Positions 16,187 to 19,089 of a stretch of DNA of 19,089 nt are shown piece by piece. Both the position numbers and the translations under genes were made by a program. The stretch is from an uncultured Amaricoccus sp. GTDB lineage: Bacteria > Pseudomonadota > Alphaproteobacteria > Rhodobacterales > Rhodobacteraceae. Position 1 is the stretch's first letter. Each line of letters opens with the position of its first letter. A model generated the notes under the pieces. That model had not been told where the DNA came from. It saw nothing but the letters and a program-made list of their open reading frames with translations, and searched no databases. The stretch lies in assembly GCF_937891315.1 (NCBI RefSeq), contig NZ_CALAGI010000170.1, forward strand, positions 1-19,089, read 5' to 3'.

Positions 16187-17242
16187 ATGATCCCCCTAGA
16201 CAAGCTCGACCAGATCCGCGGCCGCTTCGAGTTCCTCGAGGCGAAGCTCAGCGCCGGCGAGTCGCTTGGCGACCTTGTGGCGCTCTCCCGCGAATATGCC
16301 GAGCTGAGACCCGTCGTCGCCGAGATCGACGTCTATCGCGCCCTGATCCGCGAGCAGGAGGAAGCCAGGCGCCTGCTGGCCGATCCCGAGATGAAGGATC
16401 TGGCGGCGGAGGAGCTTGCGAGGATCAAGGCCGCGCTGCCCGCGGCCGAGCACGCGGTCCGGCTCGCGCTGCTGCCGAAGGACGCCGCCGATGCCCGGTC
16501 CGCGATCGTCGAGATCCGCGCGGGCACCGGTGGCGACGAGGCCGCGCTGTTCGCCGCCGATCTCGCCCGCATGTACCAGCGGCTGGCCGAGGCGCGCGGC
16601 TGGCGCTGGGACGTGGTCGAGGAGACCGCGACCGAGCTCGGCGGGCTGAAGGAGCTGATCGCCGAAGTCAGCGGCGTCGGGGTCTTCGCTCAGCTCAAGT
16701 TCGAATCGGGTGTGCACCGGGTCCAGCGCGTGCCGGTGACGGAAAGCGGCGGTCGCGTCCACACCTCCGCCGCCACCGTCGCCGTGCTGCCCGAGGCGGA
16801 GGAGGTCGATATCGACATCCCCACGACCGACATCCGCGTCGACACTTACCGCTCCTCCGGCGCCGGCGGCCAGCACGTGAACACCACCGATTCCGCCGTG
16901 CGCGTCACCCACCTTCCCACCGGGATCGTCGTCACGTCGTCGGAGAAATCCCAGCATCAGAACCGCGCGCGGGCGATGCAGGTGCTGCGCGCCCGGCTCT
17001 ACGATCTGGAGCGCCAGAAGCTCGACGATGCCCGCGCCGCCAGCCGCAAGGGCCAGGTCGGCTCGGGGGATCGGTCGGAGCGGATCCGGACCTACAATTT
17101 CCCGCAGGGCCGCCTGACCGACCACCGCGTCGGCCTGACGCTCTACAAGCTCGATCAGGTGATGCAGGGCGACCTCGGCGAGGTTATCGACGCGCTGGTC
17201 GCCGCCGATCAGGCCAGCCGGCTGGCCGATCTCGACGCGTGA
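16187..17242 (+). CDS. prfA: Peptide chain release factor 1
   Basis: RF1 recognises UAA and UAG in the ribosomal A site and triggers peptide release. The 351-residue protein has the usual length. The codon-recognition tripeptide reads PVT at 183-185 (family P-x-T), which distinguishes it from RF2 (SPF). The catalytic GGQ is at 227-229 within RSSGAGGQHVNTTDSAVR. The N-terminal coiled region (about 1-95) and RAGTGGDEAALFA at 111-123 also match. The C-terminus ends in the helix after RLTDHRVGLTLYKL. ATG 16187 agrees with the family N-terminus, without a strong Shine-Dalgarno. It overlaps prmC by one base, pairing the factor with its methyltransferase. Confidence 0.98.
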   Translation: MIPLDKLDQIRGRFEFLEAKLSAGESLGDLVALSREYAELRPVVAEIDVYRALIREQEEARRLLADPEMKDLAAEELARIKAALPAAEHAVRLALLPKDAADARSAIVEIRAGTGGDEAALFAADLARMYQRLAEARGWRWDVVEETATELGGLKELIAEVSGVGVFAQLKFESGVHRVQRVPVTESGGRVHTSAATVAVLPEAEEVDIDIPTTDIRVDTYRSSGAGGQHVNTTDSAVRVTHLPTGIVVTSSEKSQHQNRARAMQVLRARLYDLERQKLDDARAASRKGQVGSGDRSERIRTYNFPQGRLTDHRVGLTLYKLDQVMQGDLGEVIDALVAADQASRLADLDA

Positions 17243-18069
17243 TGGGGACCGTGCAGGCCGCGCTGACCGCCGCCTCGGCCCGTCTGGCGGCGGCTGGCGT
17301 GGCCGATCCGGTGCGCGATGCCCGCCTGCTGATGGCCGAGGCGCTGGGCATCGAGCCCGGCGCGCTGACGCCCCGGGCCCGTGATCCGCTCGGCCCCGCG
17401 GCGCCAGCCTTCGAGGCGCTGGTCGCCGAGCGCGCCCGGCGCCGGCCGGTGGCGCAGATCCTCGGGCGGCGCGCGTTCTGGGGGCGCATGTTCGAGGTGA
17501 CCGGCGATGTGCTCGACCCGCGGCCGGAGACCGAGACGATCATCGCCGCCGCGCTCGACGGGCGCCCTGCCGGCCGTGTGCTCGACCTCGGAACCGGAAG
17601 CGGCGCGTTGCTCGTCACGCTGCTCGCCGAATGGCCGGATGCGCGCGGGCTTGGCACCGATGCGAGCGCCGCCGCGCTGGCGGTCGCGGCGCGCAACGCC
17701 GAACGCCACACGGTGGCGGAGCGCGCGGCGTTCCGGCTGGCGGACTGGACGAACGGCATCGATGACACCTTCGATCTCGTCGTGTGCAATCCGCCCTATA
17801 TTCCGGCCGCCGCGGTGGCGACCCTCGAACCCGACGTGCGCGACTGGGAGCCGCGGGCCGCGCTGACGCCGGGCGAGACCGGGCTCGAAGCCTATCGGCG
17901 CATCGTCGCGGACCTCGGACGGCTTGTCGCCCCCGGCGGCCGGGCGTTTTTCGAGTTCGGCGAGGGGCAGGGACCGGAGGTAGGGGCGGTGTTCGAGGCC
18001 GCGGGCCTCGGACCCCGCGGGCTCCTTCCCGATCTCGACGGGCGCCCGCGGGTTCTGGCGCTCGGCTGA
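17242..18069 (+). CDS. prmC: Release factor glutamine methyltransferase PrmC (HemK)
   Basis: PrmC transfers a methyl group from S-adenosylmethionine to the glutamine of the GGQ motif of RF1 and RF2, improving termination. The 275-residue protein has the N-terminal helical release-factor-binding domain (about 1-75), LDPRPETE near 91-98, the SAM-binding VLDLGTGSGAL at 113-123, and the catalytic NPPY at 183-186. ATG 17242 shares one base with the prfA stop (TGATG), implying coupled translation. A GTG one codon upstream in the same frame is an equivalent alternative. No T-run terminator follows; a promoter for the next gene begins 14 bp after the stop. Confidence 0.96.
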   Translation: MGTVQAALTAASARLAAAGVADPVRDARLLMAEALGIEPGALTPRARDPLGPAAPAFEALVAERARRRPVAQILGRRAFWGRMFEVTGDVLDPRPETETIIAAALDGRPAGRVLDLGTGSGALLVTLLAEWPDARGLGTDASAAALAVAARNAERHTVAERAAFRLADWTNGIDDTFDLVVCNPPYIPAAAVATLEPDVRDWEPRAALTPGETGLEAYRRIVADLGRLVAPGGRAFFEFGEGQGPEVGAVFEAAGLGPRGLLPDLDGRPRVLALG

Positions 18070-18082
18070 GCGGCGTTTTCAC

Positions 18083-18110
18083 TTGTCTTTTCGGATTTCG
18101 CCCGTATAGG
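18083..18110 (+). promoter_or_regulatory. Possible promoter of the DUF4167 gene
   Basis: TTGTCT (18083-18088) and TATAGG (18105-18110) are 16 nt apart, each matching the sigma-70 consensus at 4/6. If used, the leader would be about 140 nt and would contain the palindrome at 18170-18183. Confidence 0.35.
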
Positions 18111-18169
18111 ATGGTTTCATCCCGCTGGTTGATCGAATTCAGCCCCTGAGGCGCACCCGGGATACGCTA

Positions 18170-18183
18170 ATGCAACGTTGCAT
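18170..18183. promoter_or_regulatory. Perfect 14-bp palindrome upstream of the DUF4167 gene
   Basis: ATGCAACGTTGCAT is a perfect palindrome with a central CG, the general design of LacI/GalR-family operators. It is flanked by ACCCGG (18155-18160) and CCGGGT (18184-18189), so a longer imperfect hairpin is also possible in RNA. Seen directly; the binding protein is unknown. Confidence 0.5.
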
Positions 18184-18255
18184 CCGGGTTGTCATGGCAG
18201 CGCCACTTGGTGCTCGGGACGCCCCTTCAGCCAGGAACGGCGGAAACTCCGAAGT

Positions 18256-19038
18256 ATGAGACCATCGAACAAGTCACGCTCCCGGAACAAGTCCGGGAAC
18301 AGCAATCATGGTAATGGCGGCGGGGGCAACAACAACAACCCGCGGCGCACCATGGGTAATATCATCAACCGCGTCTTCGAGAGCGCCGGGCCCGATGGCA
18401 AGGTGCGCGGCACGCCGCAGCAGATCATCGACAAGTATCAGGCGCTGGCCCGCGACGCGCAGGTGTCCGGCGACCGGGTGGTCGCCGAGAATTATCTGCA
18501 GCATTCAGAGCATTACAGCCGCCTCCTCGGCGAGGCACAGCGCGAGCAGGGCGAGCAGCGGTTCAACTCCAACCTGAACCGTGACGAGTCCCAGCGCGAC
18601 GACGACGCGCCCGACTTCCAGCGCGACGCCGCCCGTCAGCCGCAAGCGCAGCCGCAGCAACACCAGCCGCGGGGCGAGCAGCCGTCGCCGGTCGCTTCCG
18701 GTCTCGTCATGATCGAGCCCGAGGATTCCGATGATTTCGGCGGGCCGATCGAGACGCCCGAGGGCAATGCGCGCCGCGTCGAGACCCCGGCCGCGCCGAG
18801 TTTCGCGCCGGTGGAGCCGGTGGCGCCTGTCCCCGTGGCGCCTGTCCCTGACGCGCCGCGCGCCGAGGCTCAGGCCCCTGAGGCGCCGGTGGTCGAACCC
18901 GCGGTCGCTCCTGCCGAGCCCCCGGCGCCCGCCGAGGCCGCCGCGCCCGTCAAGCGCCCGCGCACCCGCCGCAAGGCCAAGGTCGAGCCCGAGGCCGATC
19001 CGGTCGTCGAAGCCCCGCAGCCGGCCGATCCGTTCTAG
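18256..19038 (+). CDS. DUF4167 domain protein
   Basis: This 260-residue protein has the alphaproteobacterial DUF4167 domain at its N-terminus (about 1-100). A basic, Asn/Gly-rich start (RSRNKSGNSNHGNGGGGNNNN) leads to NIINRVFESAGPDGKVRGT, then YQALARDA, and ENYLQHSEHYSRLLGEA, which are strongly conserved. The rest is low complexity: a Gln/Arg-rich section and a Pro/Ala/Val/Glu-rich section containing a 15-bp tandem repeat (VAPVP twice), ending in a basic RPRTRRKAK patch and an acidic tail. The composition suggests RNA or nucleic acid binding with disordered tails, but the function is not established. It commonly follows prmC in this class. ATG 18256 has no strong ribosome-binding site; upstream in-frame starts lack family similarity. 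Confidence 0.87.
   Translation: MRPSNKSRSRNKSGNSNHGNGGGGNNNNPRRTMGNIINRVFESAGPDGKVRGTPQQIIDKYQALARDAQVSGDRVVAENYLQHSEHYSRLLGEAQREQGEQRFNSNLNRDESQRDDDAPDFQRDAARQPQAQPQQHQPRGEQPSPVASGLVMIEPEDSDDFGGPIETPEGNARRVETPAAPSFAPVEPVAPVPVAPVPDAPRAEAQAPEAPVVEPAVAPAEPPAPAEAAAPVKRPRTRRKAKVEPEADPVVEAPQPADPF
18824..18853. repeat. 15-bp tandem repeat within the DUF4167 gene
   Basis: Two adjacent 15-bp units differing only at the last base encode Val-Ala-Pro-Val-Pro twice in the proline-rich tail. It stays in frame, so it lengthens the disordered region without disrupting the gene. Coordinates are approximate by a few bases. Confidence 0.5.
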
Positions 19039-19089
19039 AGTATCCGTGATGATCAGGGCTTTGCGGGGGTCCAGGTTCGATCGGCCTTG

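Overview
The window is a GC-rich chromosomal segment of an alphaproteobacterium. The gene content and neighbourhoods (ccmABC beside a divergent aconitase, an LdtR-type MarR regulator, a RodZ-like protein next to ispG, and prfA-prmC followed by a DUF4167 protein) fit a Rhodospirillales-like lineage. That placement is inferred from synteny and protein style; no rRNA is present to confirm it. Nearly all genes are housekeeping genes, and I see no CRISPR array, prophage, tRNA or obvious defence cluster.

Layout. Positions 1-2799 (minus strand) hold the cytochrome c maturation genes ccmA and ccmB (4-bp overlap) and the 5' part of ccmC, which runs off the left edge. ccmB and ccmC are separated by about 940 bp that carry a decayed IS630-type transposase and a possible 39-residue membrane or secreted peptide. 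Positions 2994-7344 (plus) hold acnA, a DUF1223 thioredoxin-like secreted protein and a YicG/TRIC-type membrane protein. Positions 7359-11629 (minus) read aatA (aspartate aminotransferase class), infC, a MATE transporter and an LpxL-type lipid A acyltransferase. From 11733 everything is on the plus strand: sdhE, ldtR, a RodZ-like protein, ispG, a small PepSY-like secreted protein, prfA, prmC and a DUF4167 protein.

How the genes work together. AcnA and SdhE serve the TCA cycle and respiratory chain, and the Ccm proteins serve cytochrome c assembly. LpxL, the RodZ-like protein, IspG (isoprenoid precursors) and LdtR (a family linked to L,D-transpeptidase control) concern envelope biogenesis. InfC, PrfA and PrmC concern translation: PrmC methylates the GGQ glutamine of release factors such as the PrfA encoded immediately upstream.

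The most interesting signals are regulatory. infC appears to start at a non-AUG codon (ATA, possibly ACG), and all transcription reaching it must pass an intrinsic-terminator-like hairpin about 40 nt before the start. Clean inverted repeats lie upstream of ispG, ldtR and the DUF4167 gene. A convergent gene pair has both stop codons inside one hairpin. Consensus-like promoters precede infC, ispG and the small PepSY-like gene. No clearly new multi-gene system was found.
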